A stretch of DNA of 64,000 nt from an uncultured Odoribacter sp. (GCA_900541415.1 UQJP01000009.1:62001-126000), one strand, 5' to 3'; positions 35,701 to 45,131 are shown, numbered from the stretch's first letter. The notes: generated by a model not told the origin, from the sequence alone. A program made the numbers and translations.

Positions 35701-35835
35701 TGGAACGAAATGCTTTATATCTGTTCGGGGTGCACAAAGATATAATTTCCTGTTGTAAATGTTTGAAATGAAAACTGAAAATAAAAGTACTCGAAACAGG
35801 AATTGCACATATTGAATTAAAATGTGAAAATTCTT

Positions 35836-35865
35836 TTTGTGTATCGGTTTTTATATCTATTTTTG
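35836..35865 (+). promoter_or_regulatory. promoter of phosphate butyryl/acetyltransferase gene
   Basis: -33 TTTG (35836-35839), an 18-bp spacer and -7 TATTTTTG (35858-35865), 17 bp before the start codon at 35883. Confidence 0.7.
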
Positions 35866-35882
35866 TTTCGGTTTACAACTAA

Positions 35883-36806
35883 ATGAAGGTTAAAACTATG
35901 AAAATAGAAAAAATCAGCGATATTTATGAGGTTTTAAAGACAAATGAGCATAAAAAACGTCTGGTTGTAGCTTATGCAAATGATTGTCATTCTATCGAAG
36001 CGGTGCATCAGGCCGTGAAAACCGGGTTAATATCTGCTATTCTGATCGGGGATTCAGAAGTGATTTACAGGGTGTGTGCGGAAAATGGGTATGATGCCGG
36101 ATGTTTCCAGGTGGTGCATGAACCCAATGATGCCAAAGGAGCGGAAAAGGCGGTGGAAATGATCCGGAACGGGGATGCCGATATTATTATGAAAGGATTG
36201 GTCAGTACCGATAAATATATGCGGGCTATCCTGAATAAGGATAAAGGGCTGGTCGCTCCCGGCACGGTGCTTTCGCATGTGGTGGTGATGCAATGTCCCG
36301 GTTATCATAAATTGTTGTCGGTGAGTGATGTGGCTGTTATACCCAATCCTGACCTGACACAAAAAAAAGCTATGATTAAATATGTTACCGCCACGGCAAA
36401 GGTTTTGGGGGTGGAACATCCCAAAATAGCATTGATTACGCCCACGGAGCAGGTTTTGCCTAAAGTGCCCTCAACGGTGGAAGCTGCCATTCTTTCAAAA
36501 ATGGGGGAAAGGGGACAGATTGCCGATGCTCTGATAGAAGGCCCCATGGCATTGGATGTGGCTATCGACCGGGAAGCCGCTGAAATTAAGGGGATATATT
36601 CAGAAGTTGCGGGGGATGCCGATGGATTGGTTTTTTCCAATTTAGATGCCGGAAATGTGTTCTATAAAACCAACACAAAGATATGTAAATCGAAACAGGG
36701 CAGTGTGCTTATGGGAGCAATGGTCCCCAGCGTACTTTCTTCGAGGGGGGATGATGTGGAAACAAAATTAAATTCTATTGCTTTGGCAGCTTTGCTGGCT
36801 AAATAG
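35883..36806 (+). CDS. phosphate butyryltransferase / phosphate acyltransferase
   Basis: A 307-residue member of the phosphate acetyl/butyryltransferase family: RLVVAYANDCHSIEAV, ADIIMKGLVSTDKYMRAIL, LLSVSDVAVIPNPDLTQKKAMI, DALIEGPMALDVAIDREAAEIKGI. The EGPxxxD and KGLxxT patterns and the length fit Ptb, which swaps butyryl-CoA and butyryl phosphate, more than Pta. A true pta is present at 50731-51732. No butyrate kinase gene follows directly. An internal ATG at 35898 is an alternative start. A strong terminator follows, so it is a single-gene unit. Confidence 0.85.
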   Translation: MKVKTMKIEKISDIYEVLKTNEHKKRLVVAYANDCHSIEAVHQAVKTGLISAILIGDSEVIYRVCAENGYDAGCFQVVHEPNDAKGAEKAVEMIRNGDADIIMKGLVSTDKYMRAILNKDKGLVAPGTVLSHVVVMQCPGYHKLLSVSDVAVIPNPDLTQKKAMIKYVTATAKVLGVEHPKIALITPTEQVLPKVPSTVEAAILSKMGERGQIADALIEGPMALDVAIDREAAEIKGIYSEVAGDADGLVFSNLDAGNVFYKTNTKICKSKQGSVLMGAMVPSVLSSRGDDVETKLNSIALAALLAK

Positions 36807-36828
36807 ATTTTTATTCGTAATAAAATAA

Positions 36829-36874
36829 AGAGAATGGCTTCACCTGTATGCCGGGTGAGGCCATTCTCTGTTTT
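36829..36874 (+). terminator. terminator after phosphate acyltransferase gene
   Basis: A long stem (AGAGAATGGCTTCACC with GGTGAGGCCATTCTCT, one mismatch-type pair) and a 9-nt loop, followed by GTTTTTC. Confidence 0.8.
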
Positions 36875-37034
36875 TCAGAGAATTATCAGATATAGAAATA
36901 GGTCGGTCGGTCGTTTTTTTTTCAACGAGAAATGTGCAACCGTTTCGCAACATTAGTTTCATTGTATTGTTATCGTCCCGTCATGGAAACGTAATATACC
37001 AATTGCAAATTTGCATCGAAATAAAGGATAAAAT

Positions 37035-39872
37035 ATGACAGACATGATTTTGATGCGAACGATTTTCAGACGGACATTATTTAAATGGGTGTGTATGGCC
37101 GGTTTAAGTTGCTGGCTTCCCGGAACGGTTTTGGCAGATGGAGTGATCAGGGGTGTTGTGTTGGACAAAAAAACTCAGGAGCCTGTGATCGGTGCTGCTG
37201 TCGTTATCGAACATACCACCACAGGAGCTGCTACGGGTATAGACGGGGATTTCAAACTTGAACGTTTAAAAGCAGGTCAATATAATTTGAAAATATCCTG
37301 TATTTCTTACACTTCGCTGGTGGTGGAGGGGATTCGGGTTCGCGATAATCAGGAAGCAGAAATAAAGGTGGAGCTGGAGGAAGATGCGCTGAATATGGAG
37401 GAGGTAACGGTGAAAGCCGTCAGGAGGATGAATAACGAAATGGCTATGATCCATGTGGTGAAAACCGCTCCTGTTCTTTTAAATGCCGTTTCCAGCCAGA
37501 TGATCACTAAAACTCAGGATAAAGATGCTTCGGAAGTGATCCGCCGTATTCCGGGAATTTCCATTATCGATGGGAAATTCGTCATGGTCAGGGGATTGTC
37601 ACAGCGTTATAACAACGTGTGGATCAACAATAGTGCCGTTCCCAGTTCCGAGGCCGATTCAAGGGCTTTTTCCTTCGATATTATTCCCAGTTCCCAACTG
37701 GATAATATGCAGATCATTAAATCGCCTGCTCCTGAATATCCGGCAGATTTTACAGGGGGATTTATCAGAGTGAATACAAAGGATATTCCCGATAAAAATT
37801 CTTTTTATATTTCTGTCGGCGGGAATGTGAACGATGCAACCCATTTCCATCCCTTGTATGAAGCTAAAGGGAGCAACACAGACTGGCTGGGGTTTGACAA
37901 TGGTTTCCGTAGCCTGCACGGAGGGATTGAAAGGGAAATGGTGAAATATAACGATAAAGCTATCGACCTGACCGCCAACTATCTGAATAACGATTGGGGA
38001 TTGAAGAAACGGAAACCTGTGGCGGATTTAAGCGTGAATGCCGCCCTGAACCGGAAATGGACCGACCGGAAGGAACGGCAGTATGGTTTTATTGCAACCA
38101 TAAATTACAGTAATTCTTACCGGACTTTTCTGAATATGGAAAACTCCTTATTCGGGACTTACGACGAGGAAAACGATCGTTCTGCTTATCTCCGTAAAAG
38201 CCAGGACGATCAATATAATCACGATTCCCGTGTCGGGGCTATGGTAAATCTGACTTTTGTGCCGGATAATAACCGGGATCGGTATGAGTTTAAGAATATT
38301 TTCAATCAGTTGGGTAAGAGCAGGTATACCAACCGCACCGGAGTCAGTGCTCAAAACGACCAGGAAGAAAGTTCCGAGTATTATTACTCCAGCCGGACCA
38401 CCTACAACGGGCAGTTCACCGGAAAGCACGATTTTGGCCGGACAAAGGTCGACTGGAATGGAGGATATGCTTATGCTAACCGCAATTTGCCGGATCGCCG
38501 CCGCTTCCTTCGCAGTGAAGCCGGAAGTAACCGGGAGGGGATGTTGAAGGTGGGAAGTAACGATATTAGCCGTGAGTTTACCAGATTACACGAACATATT
38601 TTTTCGGCGGGTGGCAATTATCAGCAGAATTTTGCTTTCGGCGGATTGACTCCGGATATAAAAGCAGGAATATACGGGGAGTACCGCACCCGGGAATATC
38701 TTACCCGTTCTTTTTTCTATAATTGGGACCCCGCCACTCATTCGTTGCCTGACGATTTTTTATACCTGGATGTAAATGAGCTTTTGATTTCCGAACATTA
38801 TGGAGCCGATAAGCTTTATTTGCTGGAAGAGGTGAATAAGAGGAACGATTATTCCGGTAATAACACGTTGCTGGCAGGGTATGTGGGAATCAACCTTCCT
38901 TTAGGGAATCTGAATATCTATGCGGGAGTGCGCTATGAATACAATAATATGGAGTTGATCAGCAACACCAAAGACAATGTAAAAAGTCCCCGCAGCCTGT
39001 TTTACAAGAACAGTGATTTTTTCCCTTCGGTGAATGCTTCTTATCAGTTTTCCGATATGCACCAATTACGCTTTGCTTACGGGCGTTCAATCAATCGGCA
39101 GGAGTTTCGGGAAGTTTCTACTTCGGTGTATTACGACTTCGATCTGGCAAGTCCTGTTATGGGAAATACCGACCTGAAAGCGGCTTATATTCAGAATCTG
39201 GATTTAAGGTATGAGTTATATCCCGGAAAAGGGGAACAGGTTTCTTTGGCGGTATTTTATAAGAGATTCAGTAACCCGATAGAATGGACATATACGGTTA
39301 CGGGCGGGACAGACCTGACCTATTCTTACCTGAATGCTTTGTCGGCGAATAATTACGGAGTAGAACTCGATATCCGGAAAAGCCTTGATTTTATCGGCCT
39401 GCGCAATTTTAGCCTGACGTTTAACGGATCGCTGATTAAAAGTAAGGTAAATTTTGAAGCGGGCAGCAAAGAGGAAAACCGCCCTATGCAGGGGCAATCG
39501 CCTTATTTGGTGAATGCCGGGTTGTTCTACCAGCATGAGAAAGCAGGGGTGAGCGGAGGTATTCTTTACAACCGTATCGGAAAACGTATTGTGGGAGTCG
39601 GCAGGAGTGTGGGGACAACCGGGGGAGAGTCTACGCGCAATATCCCCAATTCTTACGAGATGCCCCGCAATGCCCTGGATTTTACTTTAGCTAAAAAAAT
39701 TGGAAAACATTGGGAGATCCGTGCTAATGTCAGGGACATTTTGGCCGAGAAAGTGGTGTTTCAACAAATGGCGGAAGTTTCTAAGAACGGAGTCACTTCC
39801 CGGCAGAGGGAGATTACGAAGAAATATCAGCCCGGTCGTAATTATGCTTTAAGTATCAGTTTTAATTTATAA
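37035..39872 (+). CDS. TonB-dependent outer-membrane receptor
   Basis: A 945-residue receptor with a signal peptide ending near VLADG and a carboxypeptidase-regulatory-like domain at about 37-120 (IRGVVLDKKTQEPVIGAAVVIE). The plug follows (KDASEVIRRIPGISIIDGKFVMVRGLSQRYN, FSFDIIPSSQLDNMQIIKSPAPEYPADFTGGFIRV), then a beta-barrel ending in an aromatic residue pattern (YALSISFNL). It imports a ligand using TonB. It is not of SusC type, since no SusD follows; the partner 30 bp downstream is a beta-helix lipoprotein. The ligand is unknown. Confidence 0.93.
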   Translation: MTDMILMRTIFRRTLFKWVCMAGLSCWLPGTVLADGVIRGVVLDKKTQEPVIGAAVVIEHTTTGAATGIDGDFKLERLKAGQYNLKISCISYTSLVVEGIRVRDNQEAEIKVELEEDALNMEEVTVKAVRRMNNEMAMIHVVKTAPVLLNAVSSQMITKTQDKDASEVIRRIPGISIIDGKFVMVRGLSQRYNNVWINNSAVPSSEADSRAFSFDIIPSSQLDNMQIIKSPAPEYPADFTGGFIRVNTKDIPDKNSFYISVGGNVNDATHFHPLYEAKGSNTDWLGFDNGFRSLHGGIEREMVKYNDKAIDLTANYLNNDWGLKKRKPVADLSVNAALNRKWTDRKERQYGFIATINYSNSYRTFLNMENSLFGTYDEENDRSAYLRKSQDDQYNHDSRVGAMVNLTFVPDNNRDRYEFKNIFNQLGKSRYTNRTGVSAQNDQEESSEYYYSSRTTYNGQFTGKHDFGRTKVDWNGGYAYANRNLPDRRRFLRSEAGSNREGMLKVGSNDISREFTRLHEHIFSAGGNYQQNFAFGGLTPDIKAGIYGEYRTREYLTRSFFYNWDPATHSLPDDFLYLDVNELLISEHYGADKLYLLEEVNKRNDYSGNNTLLAGYVGINLPLGNLNIYAGVRYEYNNMELISNTKDNVKSPRSLFYKNSDFFPSVNASYQFSDMHQLRFAYGRSINRQEFREVSTSVYYDFDLASPVMGNTDLKAAYIQNLDLRYELYPGKGEQVSLAVFYKRFSNPIEWTYTVTGGTDLTYSYLNALSANNYGVELDIRKSLDFIGLRNFSLTFNGSLIKSKVNFEAGSKEENRPMQGQSPYLVNAGLFYQHEKAGVSGGILYNRIGKRIVGVGRSVGTTGGESTRNIPNSYEMPRNALDFTLAKKIGKHWEIRANVRDILAEKVVFQQMAEVSKNGVTSRQREITKKYQPGRNYALSISFNL

Positions 39873-39902
39873 CTATATCAACTTTAATTTTAAATCAACA
39901 AA

Positions 39903-41399
39903 ATGAAAAAGTTAAGATTAACAAGTTTAGTTTTATCCGTATTGATTGCATGTTCATTGATCGGATGTAAGGATGACGACACCACCCCGACCGATAAGGG
40001 AATTACAGCAGGTGACAATGTATTGTTTGCAGACACTGTTATCGGCAACGGGGAGCAGCAATATGTTTTCACCGGCAACCAAACCTTACCCGCCGGTACT
40101 TATCATTTGGTCGGCTGGGTTTATATCCGCGACGGAGCCACACTGACCATCGAGGAAGGTACGGTAATCAAGGGAGATAAAGAAACAAAGGCTGCTTTGA
40201 TCGTAGAGCCGGGAGGAAAATTAATAGCTAAAGGAACGGCTCAAAAACCGATCGTATTTACTTCAGAAAAGCCGAAAGGACAACGTAAACCGGGTGATTG
40301 GGGCGGTTTAATCATTTGCGGACGGGCAAAAAACAATCAGGGAACCCAACAGATAGAAGGTGGTCCGAGAACAATACACGGAGGAAGCAACGATGCGGAT
40401 AATTCCGGAGTGTTGAGTTATGTGCGGGTTGAATTTGCCGGTTATCCCTTTGAGAAGGATAAGGAGATCAACGGGATCACTTTCGGATCGGTGGGAAGCG
40501 GGACAACGGTAGACCATTTACAGGTTTCATATTCTAACGACGATTCCTTTGAGTGGTTCGGCGGCTCTGTAAATTGTAAATATCTGGTGGCTTATCATGG
40601 CTGGGACGATGAATTCGACACGGATAACGGTTTTTCCGGTAAAGTGCAGTTTTGTTTAAGTGTACGCGATCCACGGATTGCCGACGTATCTCAGTCGAAT
40701 GGATTCGAATCGGACAACTGTGCCGACGGGGCATCGGTTGAACCTTATACTACGGCCACGTTCAGTAATGTGACCTTTATCGGCCCGCGGGGACGTGACG
40801 GTTTTACCAATGACGACAGCTATATCAATGGAGGTGAATATAATCCGGGGAATGGTTCCGGGTTGGGAAAATTCCAGGCTGCGATGCAAATCCGCCGCAA
40901 TAGCCGCTTGAGTTGCTTTAATTCTGTTGCAGTTGGTTATCCCATCGGACTGATTCTCGACAATGAGAAGGGGAATACTCAAAAAGCCGCCACCGACGGA
41001 GTTTTAAAATTGCAGCATATTTATTTTGCAGGTATGGAGATTTTGGGCAGCGATGCCAATAAACTGTATCAGGATGCGTTGGTGACAGGGTATGACGCTA
41101 ACGGAAAACCGATTATCGATGATACACAGGCGTCGTTTTCTTCAACCTTCTTCGCCACACAAACCGGAAACCGTTCGTTTACCACTGCCGATGATTTGAA
41201 TTTGACCGGAGCTTCTTCCAAAGTTGGTGTGAATTACCTGCCGCAAGCCGGAAGTCCTTTGTTGGGAACCGCTTCTTTTACCGATAGCAAAGTTAGTACA
41301 GGATTCGACAGGGTGACTTATATCGGGGCATTTTCCGGAGAATCGGATAATTGGATGAGCGGGTGGACGAATTTCGACCCGCAGAATACGGACTATTGA
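39903..41399 (+). CDS. beta-helix-type surface lipoprotein paired with TonB receptor
   Basis: A 498-residue lipoprotein (lipobox ACSLIGC, Cys22; next residues KDDD resemble the surface-export signal of Bacteroidota lipoproteins). Residues 50-330 look like a right-handed beta-helix (GTVIKGDKETKAALIVEPGGKLIAKG, GDWGGLIICGRA, GVLSYVRVEFAG). Many DxD and NDDS clusters (YSNDDSFEWFGG, GWDDEFDTDNGFSG) suggest metal or ligand contacts. The end GWTNFDPQNTDY is shared by a family of such proteins, from memory. It probably caps or feeds the receptor just upstream. Terminator downstream. Confidence 0.82.
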   Translation: MKKLRLTSLVLSVLIACSLIGCKDDDTTPTDKGITAGDNVLFADTVIGNGEQQYVFTGNQTLPAGTYHLVGWVYIRDGATLTIEEGTVIKGDKETKAALIVEPGGKLIAKGTAQKPIVFTSEKPKGQRKPGDWGGLIICGRAKNNQGTQQIEGGPRTIHGGSNDADNSGVLSYVRVEFAGYPFEKDKEINGITFGSVGSGTTVDHLQVSYSNDDSFEWFGGSVNCKYLVAYHGWDDEFDTDNGFSGKVQFCLSVRDPRIADVSQSNGFESDNCADGASVEPYTTATFSNVTFIGPRGRDGFTNDDSYINGGEYNPGNGSGLGKFQAAMQIRRNSRLSCFNSVAVGYPIGLILDNEKGNTQKAATDGVLKLQHIYFAGMEILGSDANKLYQDALVTGYDANGKPIIDDTQASFSSTFFATQTGNRSFTTADDLNLTGASSKVGVNYLPQAGSPLLGTASFTDSKVSTGFDRVTYIGAFSGESDNWMSGWTNFDPQNTDY

Positions 41400-41462
41400 T
41401 AATCGTAGTTTTATGGTGATAAGACGAGCGATGAAATAGTAATATTTTGTCTGAATTTCAGA

Positions 41463-41495
41463 GGAGATACCTGTCCGGGTATCTCCTTGTTTTTT
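41463..41495 (+). terminator. terminator after receptor/lipoprotein operon
   Basis: A perfect 9-bp stem (GGAGATACC / GGTATCTCC), a 6-nt loop and a T run of seven, 63 bp after the stop. Confidence 0.85.
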
Positions 41496-41556
41496 TAACG
41501 GAAATGTAACCGGTCTGTTTCCATTACTTCATATCGGGAGGATATATTTGCTATGG

Positions 41557-41690
41557 AATTATTAAGAGACATTTTTTCATAAGTTTGTTAGGTTAGTAAG
41601 TAAAAGATTTCCAACCGCGACGGCTCGAAATTTTTAACGCTTCACATGCAAAAGGAGTATCCTTTCGTTGTGAAGCGTTTTTATTTAAAT
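41557..41690 (+). ncRNA. candidate small RNA between convergent genes
   Basis: A TATATTTG -7 box at 41543-41550 and a hairpin at 41637-41684 (AACGCTTCAC / GTGAAGCGTT, with an inner AAAGGAG / CTCCTTT-like region) followed by TTTTTATTT. The stretch between has no reading frame of note. It could be a small RNA of about 130 nt, or simply a second terminator. Confidence 0.3.
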
Positions 41691-41713
41691 CCAATAGGAT
41701 AGAAATGGAATGT

Positions 41714-42178
41714 TTAATTCAAAGTACCTGCTTCGGCCTGTTTGATCATGTTGGCATTGGCGGTGATGTAAACTTCTACCCGGCGGTTTTGTGCCCTTCC
41801 CTCGGCCGTATTGTTGTCGGCTACCGGTTGGTCGAATGCCAGGCCTTCGGTGGTAATCCGTGAGCGGCTGATTCCTTGTCCTACGAGGAAATTAGATACG
41901 GCCTGCGCCCGTTCCAACGATACTTTTTCGTTTACGGCCCGGCTGCCTGTGTTGTCGGTGTGGCCGTAAATGGTGATGTCGGTATCCGGAGAACCCTTTA
42001 ACGAAGCGGCAAATTTAGTCAGGGCTTCCCGGGAACCCGGACTAAGTTCGCTTTTGCCTGTGGCGAAGAGTATGCCGTTGTCGAAAGTGACTTTAATAGC
42101 TTCGAGATTATTGACATCTTTTACCGATTCTACTTTTGCCCCCTCGATGGCTTCCAATTCTTTTTTCTGTTTATCCAT
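41714..42178 (-). CDS. OmpA-family lipoprotein, C-terminal part (frame-broken gene)
   Basis: A 154-residue OmpA peptidoglycan-binding domain: VTFDNGILFATGKSELSPGS, ITIYGHTDNTGSRAVNEKVSLERAQAV, then AEGRAQNRRVEVYI. Without the upstream fragment it has no export signal. The frame is open back to about 42217 and would read AAAVGSGTGALIGRRMDKQ, the natural end of the glycine zipper found in the fragment upstream. So the two pieces are one gene split by a -1/+2 frame change. Unless the frame is restored, this part stays in the cytoplasm or is not made. Confidence 0.75.
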   Translation of the reverse strand: MDKQKKELEAIEGAKVESVKDVNNLEAIKVTFDNGILFATGKSELSPGSREALTKFAASLKGSPDTDITIYGHTDNTGSRAVNEKVSLERAQAVSNFLVGQGISRSRITTEGLAFDQPVADNNTAEGRAQNRRVEVYITANANMIKQAEAGTLN

Positions 42179-42189
42179 CCGGCGACCGA

Positions 42190-42456
42190 TTAAAGCTCCT
42201 GTTCCCGACCCAACAGCCGCAGCTTTAATACATCACCATCGCCCCAGCCCGCCGCCCCGACGGCTGCGCCGATGGCGGCTCCTTTGCCTCTCCCTGCCAA
42301 TGCTCCGATTCCGGCTCCCAAAGCTGCACCGCCTCCGGCGCCGATGGCAGCCCCTTTTCCGGTGTTACTCATACTTGCACATCCCGTGAAAACCGTACCG
42401 GAAAGCACTATGCTTCCTCCGAGTACCAGTGTCATGAATAGATTTTTTGTTTTCAT
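42190..42456 (-). CDS. OmpA-family lipoprotein, N-terminal part (signal, glycine zipper)
   Basis: An 88-residue fragment with a lipoprotein signal (MKTKNLFMTLVLGGSIVLSGTVFTGC, Cys26) and a glycine-zipper segment (KGAAIGAGGGAALGAGIGALAGRGKGAAIGAAVG split by context). It then leaves the family pattern (GWGDGDVLKLRLLGREQEL) and stops. About 29 bases at 42205-42240 do not fit the family and shift the frame relative to the OmpA part. The intact gene would give a protein of about 230 residues anchored in the outer membrane. Confidence 0.7.
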   Translation of the reverse strand: MKTKNLFMTLVLGGSIVLSGTVFTGCASMSNTGKGAAIGAGGGAALGAGIGALAGRGKGAAIGAAVGAAGWGDGDVLKLRLLGREQEL

Positions 42457-42526
42457 TTTTATTAAAGCTTAAAATGGTTTTTCTTCGTTCTGGAATTACA
42501 AAATTAGGAACAAAATCCTAAATCAA

Positions 42527-42556
42527 ATTGTAAATGCTATGAATTTTATACTTTTG
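42527..42556 (+). promoter_or_regulatory. promoter of bioD
   Basis: ATTG (42527-42530), an 18-bp spacer and -7 TACTTTTG (42549-42556), 44 bp before the bioD ATG. Confidence 0.5.
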
Positions 42557-42600
42557 TCAGACTTAAGAAGTTTCCTGTTTATGTATTAAACTTTTTGGAT

Positions 42601-43272
42601 ATGTCAGTATATTTTATCAGTGGTATCGATACGGATGCCGGAAAATCTATCGTAACGGGTGTGATTGCCCGGACTCTTTATCAGCAGGGTGTGAAGGTGA
42701 TTACTCAGAAATTTATTCAAACCGGATGCCGGGGGATTTCAGAGGATATATTGAAACACCGGGAAATTATGGGAATCGCTCCTCAGGAGGTGGACACCGA
42801 CGGGACGACCTGCCCGTATGTGATGACTTATCCGGCTTCTCCGCATTTGGCCGCAGAGATCGATCATATTTCTATTGATACGAATAAGATATACCAGGCT
42901 ACTAAAAAATTATCGACACTTTACGATGTGGTTTTACTCGAAGGAGCCGGGGGATTGTATGTGCCTGTGACCCGCGCCTATATGACCGTCGATTATATTC
43001 AGGAAAAGGGGTATCCTTTGATTTTAGTGGCTTCTTCGAAGTTGGGCAGTATTAATCATTCGCTTATGAGTTTGGAATTGTGCCGCATCCGGGGGATCGA
43101 TTTACGATATGTGGTATATAATGATTTCCCCAATGATAGCGAATGGATTAAAAACGATTCGATTACGATTATCCGGCAATATTTAGATCGTTATTTCCCG
43201 GCATGTAAATTATTGGAATTACCTGTGATTGAAGGGAACAGCTATCCTGAATTAAAGGTTGAATGGAAATAA
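42601..43272 (+). CDS. bioD: dethiobiotin synthetase BioD
   Basis: A 223-residue P-loop enzyme that closes the ureido ring of dethiobiotin with CO2 and ATP. The P-loop variant is SGIDTDAGKSIVTG. KFIQTGC, the ATP/Mg site LLEGAGGLYVPVTR and LILVASSKLGSINHSLMSLE match the family. I chose ATG 42601; a TTG two codons earlier is less likely. No other bio gene is next to it. Confidence 0.93.
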   Translation: MSVYFISGIDTDAGKSIVTGVIARTLYQQGVKVITQKFIQTGCRGISEDILKHREIMGIAPQEVDTDGTTCPYVMTYPASPHLAAEIDHISIDTNKIYQATKKLSTLYDVVLLEGAGGLYVPVTRAYMTVDYIQEKGYPLILVASSKLGSINHSLMSLELCRIRGIDLRYVVYNDFPNDSEWIKNDSITIIRQYLDRYFPACKLLELPVIEGNSYPELKVEWK

Positions 43273-43334
43273 AACAGGTTTCTCCGGTCAGGAGGCAAAA
43301 GTAATTTTTACTAAAACGAAAGCATAACAGAAGG

Positions 43335-45131
43335 ATGAAACGGGTGGAACTATTATCTCCGGCAAAAGATATTGCAATCGGTATGGCTGCCATTAATCAT
43401 GGAGCGGATGCCGTATATATCGGTGCTCCGGCTTTTGGTGCCAGAAAAGCTGCCGGAAATAGTTTGGAAGACTTGCGAAAACTGATTGAGTATGCCCATC
43501 GGTTTTATTGTAAGGTGTTCGTTACCTTAAATACAATTCTGTATGATGATGAATTGCCCGAAGCCGAACGCCTGATCCGGGAGATATATGGAATAGGCGC
43601 AGATGCTTTAATTATTCAAGACCCTGGGATTCTGAAACTGGATATTCCGCCTATTTCCCTGCATGCCAGTACACAGATGCATAATTACGATTTGGAACGG
43701 ATTAAGTTCTTAGACCGTTTGGGGTTTCAGCGGATTGTGCTGGCCCGGGAACTTTCTTTGGAACAGCTCCGGATTATTCGCCGGGAGGTGAAAGCCGAAT
43801 TGGAAATGTTTATTCATGGGGCGTTATGCGTGAGCCTGAGCGGACAATGCTATCTTTCCCAGTATATGTTCGGGCGTTCTGCCAACCGGGGAGAATGTGC
43901 ACAGCCTTGCCGGATGAAATGGTCGGTAAAGGACAGCAGCGGCAAGGTGCTTGTCAGGGATAAATACGTATTGTCCCTGAAAGATTTAAACCTATCGGCT
44001 TATATGGATGAATTAATCGATGCCGGGATTGATTCGTTTAAAATAGAGGGACGGCTGAAAGATGAAAACTATGTGAGCAACGTCACGGCTTACTATTCTT
44101 CACTGATCGACCGCCATCCCGGTGTGGAACGGGTGGGAACAGGGCGGGTGATTTCAACCTTTGAAGCCGATCCCGAACGGAGTTTTAACCGGGGATATTC
44201 CGATTATTTTGTGGAGAAGCGAAAACGCGGGCTGGTCAATATGGACACGCCGAAATCTATGGGGAAACTTATCGGTACGGTGAAACAATCGCAGGGAAAC
44301 CGTCTTCGGCTGGAGTTGCTGGATACGGTGAATAACGGGGATGGGTTGTGTTATATTGAAAAAGGAGAACTGAAGGGAATCAGGGTAAACGGAACGGAGG
44401 GGGAATGGGTGATCTGTAATGAGGCCATCCAGGTGAAGGCGGGAACGTTGGTATATAGGAACTACGATCACCGTTTCGTGATGCAAACGGAGAAATCGAA
44501 AACGGTGAGGAAAATCCGTGTTTCCATAGAAGCTCTGGCTTGCGGTGGAAAATTACAGTTGAAAGCAACGGATGAAGACGGAGTGACAGCCCTTTATGGA
44601 GGTGAAGAAACTTTTGAAATAGCCACCAACCCCAACCAGGCGGAACGTTTGAAACAACAGTTGGCTAAATGTGGGGATACCGATTTCGAATGTGAGCATG
44701 TCGATTATAAGGGGGAAGTCCTCTTTGTGCCTGCCGGAACTGCCAACGCTGCCCGGAGAAACCTGTTAGACCGACTGACCGAACAACGGGAGAAGCAGCG
44801 GGAGGTTGTCCGTATGAGCGAATTGGACGGACAAGTTGCCGTAAGGACGGATGTTGACTGGAAATTTAATGTCGTAAATCACCTTGCCACAGAATTTTAC
44901 CAGCAGCATGGAGCACAAAACGTTGAACCCGGTTTCGAAAAGGGTTCTGCTCCCCGGGGAAGAGACCTTATGCATACCCGGTATTGTCTGTTATATGAGC
45001 TGGGGCGTTGCCGGAAACTGTGTAAAAATGAAGATCTACAATTTCCATTGTTCTTATATAACGACAAGCATCGTTTCCAGTTGGAATTCGATTGTCAGGC
45101 GTGTTTTATGAAAGTTCGTCCTGATAAGTGA
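43335..45131 (+). CDS. peptidase U32 family protein (PrtC/RlhA-like)
   Basis: A 598-residue U32 protein. The family signature is EMFIHGALCVSLSGQCYLSQYMFGRSANRGECAQPCR split over about 154-195, with SFKIEGRLK and YVSNVTAYY after it. C-terminal cysteines (TRYCLLYELGRCRKLC, CQACF) may form an iron-sulfur or metal site. Members are called collagenase PrtC in Porphyromonas, or RlhA, which hydroxylates 23S rRNA in E. coli. The long form with this C-terminal domain is nearer RlhA. The first 10 residues (MKRVELLSPA) are the usual start. Its end overlaps the convergent gene by 26 bp. Confidence 0.92.
   Translation: MKRVELLSPAKDIAIGMAAINHGADAVYIGAPAFGARKAAGNSLEDLRKLIEYAHRFYCKVFVTLNTILYDDELPEAERLIREIYGIGADALIIQDPGILKLDIPPISLHASTQMHNYDLERIKFLDRLGFQRIVLARELSLEQLRIIRREVKAELEMFIHGALCVSLSGQCYLSQYMFGRSANRGECAQPCRMKWSVKDSSGKVLVRDKYVLSLKDLNLSAYMDELIDAGIDSFKIEGRLKDENYVSNVTAYYSSLIDRHPGVERVGTGRVISTFEADPERSFNRGYSDYFVEKRKRGLVNMDTPKSMGKLIGTVKQSQGNRLRLELLDTVNNGDGLCYIEKGELKGIRVNGTEGEWVICNEAIQVKAGTLVYRNYDHRFVMQTEKSKTVRKIRVSIEALACGGKLQLKATDEDGVTALYGGEETFEIATNPNQAERLKQQLAKCGDTDFECEHVDYKGEVLFVPAGTANAARRNLLDRLTEQREKQREVVRMSELDGQVAVRTDVDWKFNVVNHLATEFYQQHGAQNVEPGFEKGSAPRGRDLMHTRYCLLYELGRCRKLCKNEDLQFPLFLYNDKHRFQLEFDCQACFMKVRPDK

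Noticed and set aside
36899..36914. GGTC tandem repeat as a phase-variable tract
   Set aside because: Only three units, in a non-coding stretch after a terminator; too short to call.
39903..41399. Type IX secretion C-terminal signal on the beta-helix protein
   Set aside because: It has a clear lipobox and no basic sorting domain at the C-terminus.
42190..42240. Programmed -1 frameshift in the OmpA lipoprotein
   Set aside because: No classic X XXY YYZ site; only ATTAAAG is near. A mutation or assembly error is simpler, so it is kept as a finding without this claim.
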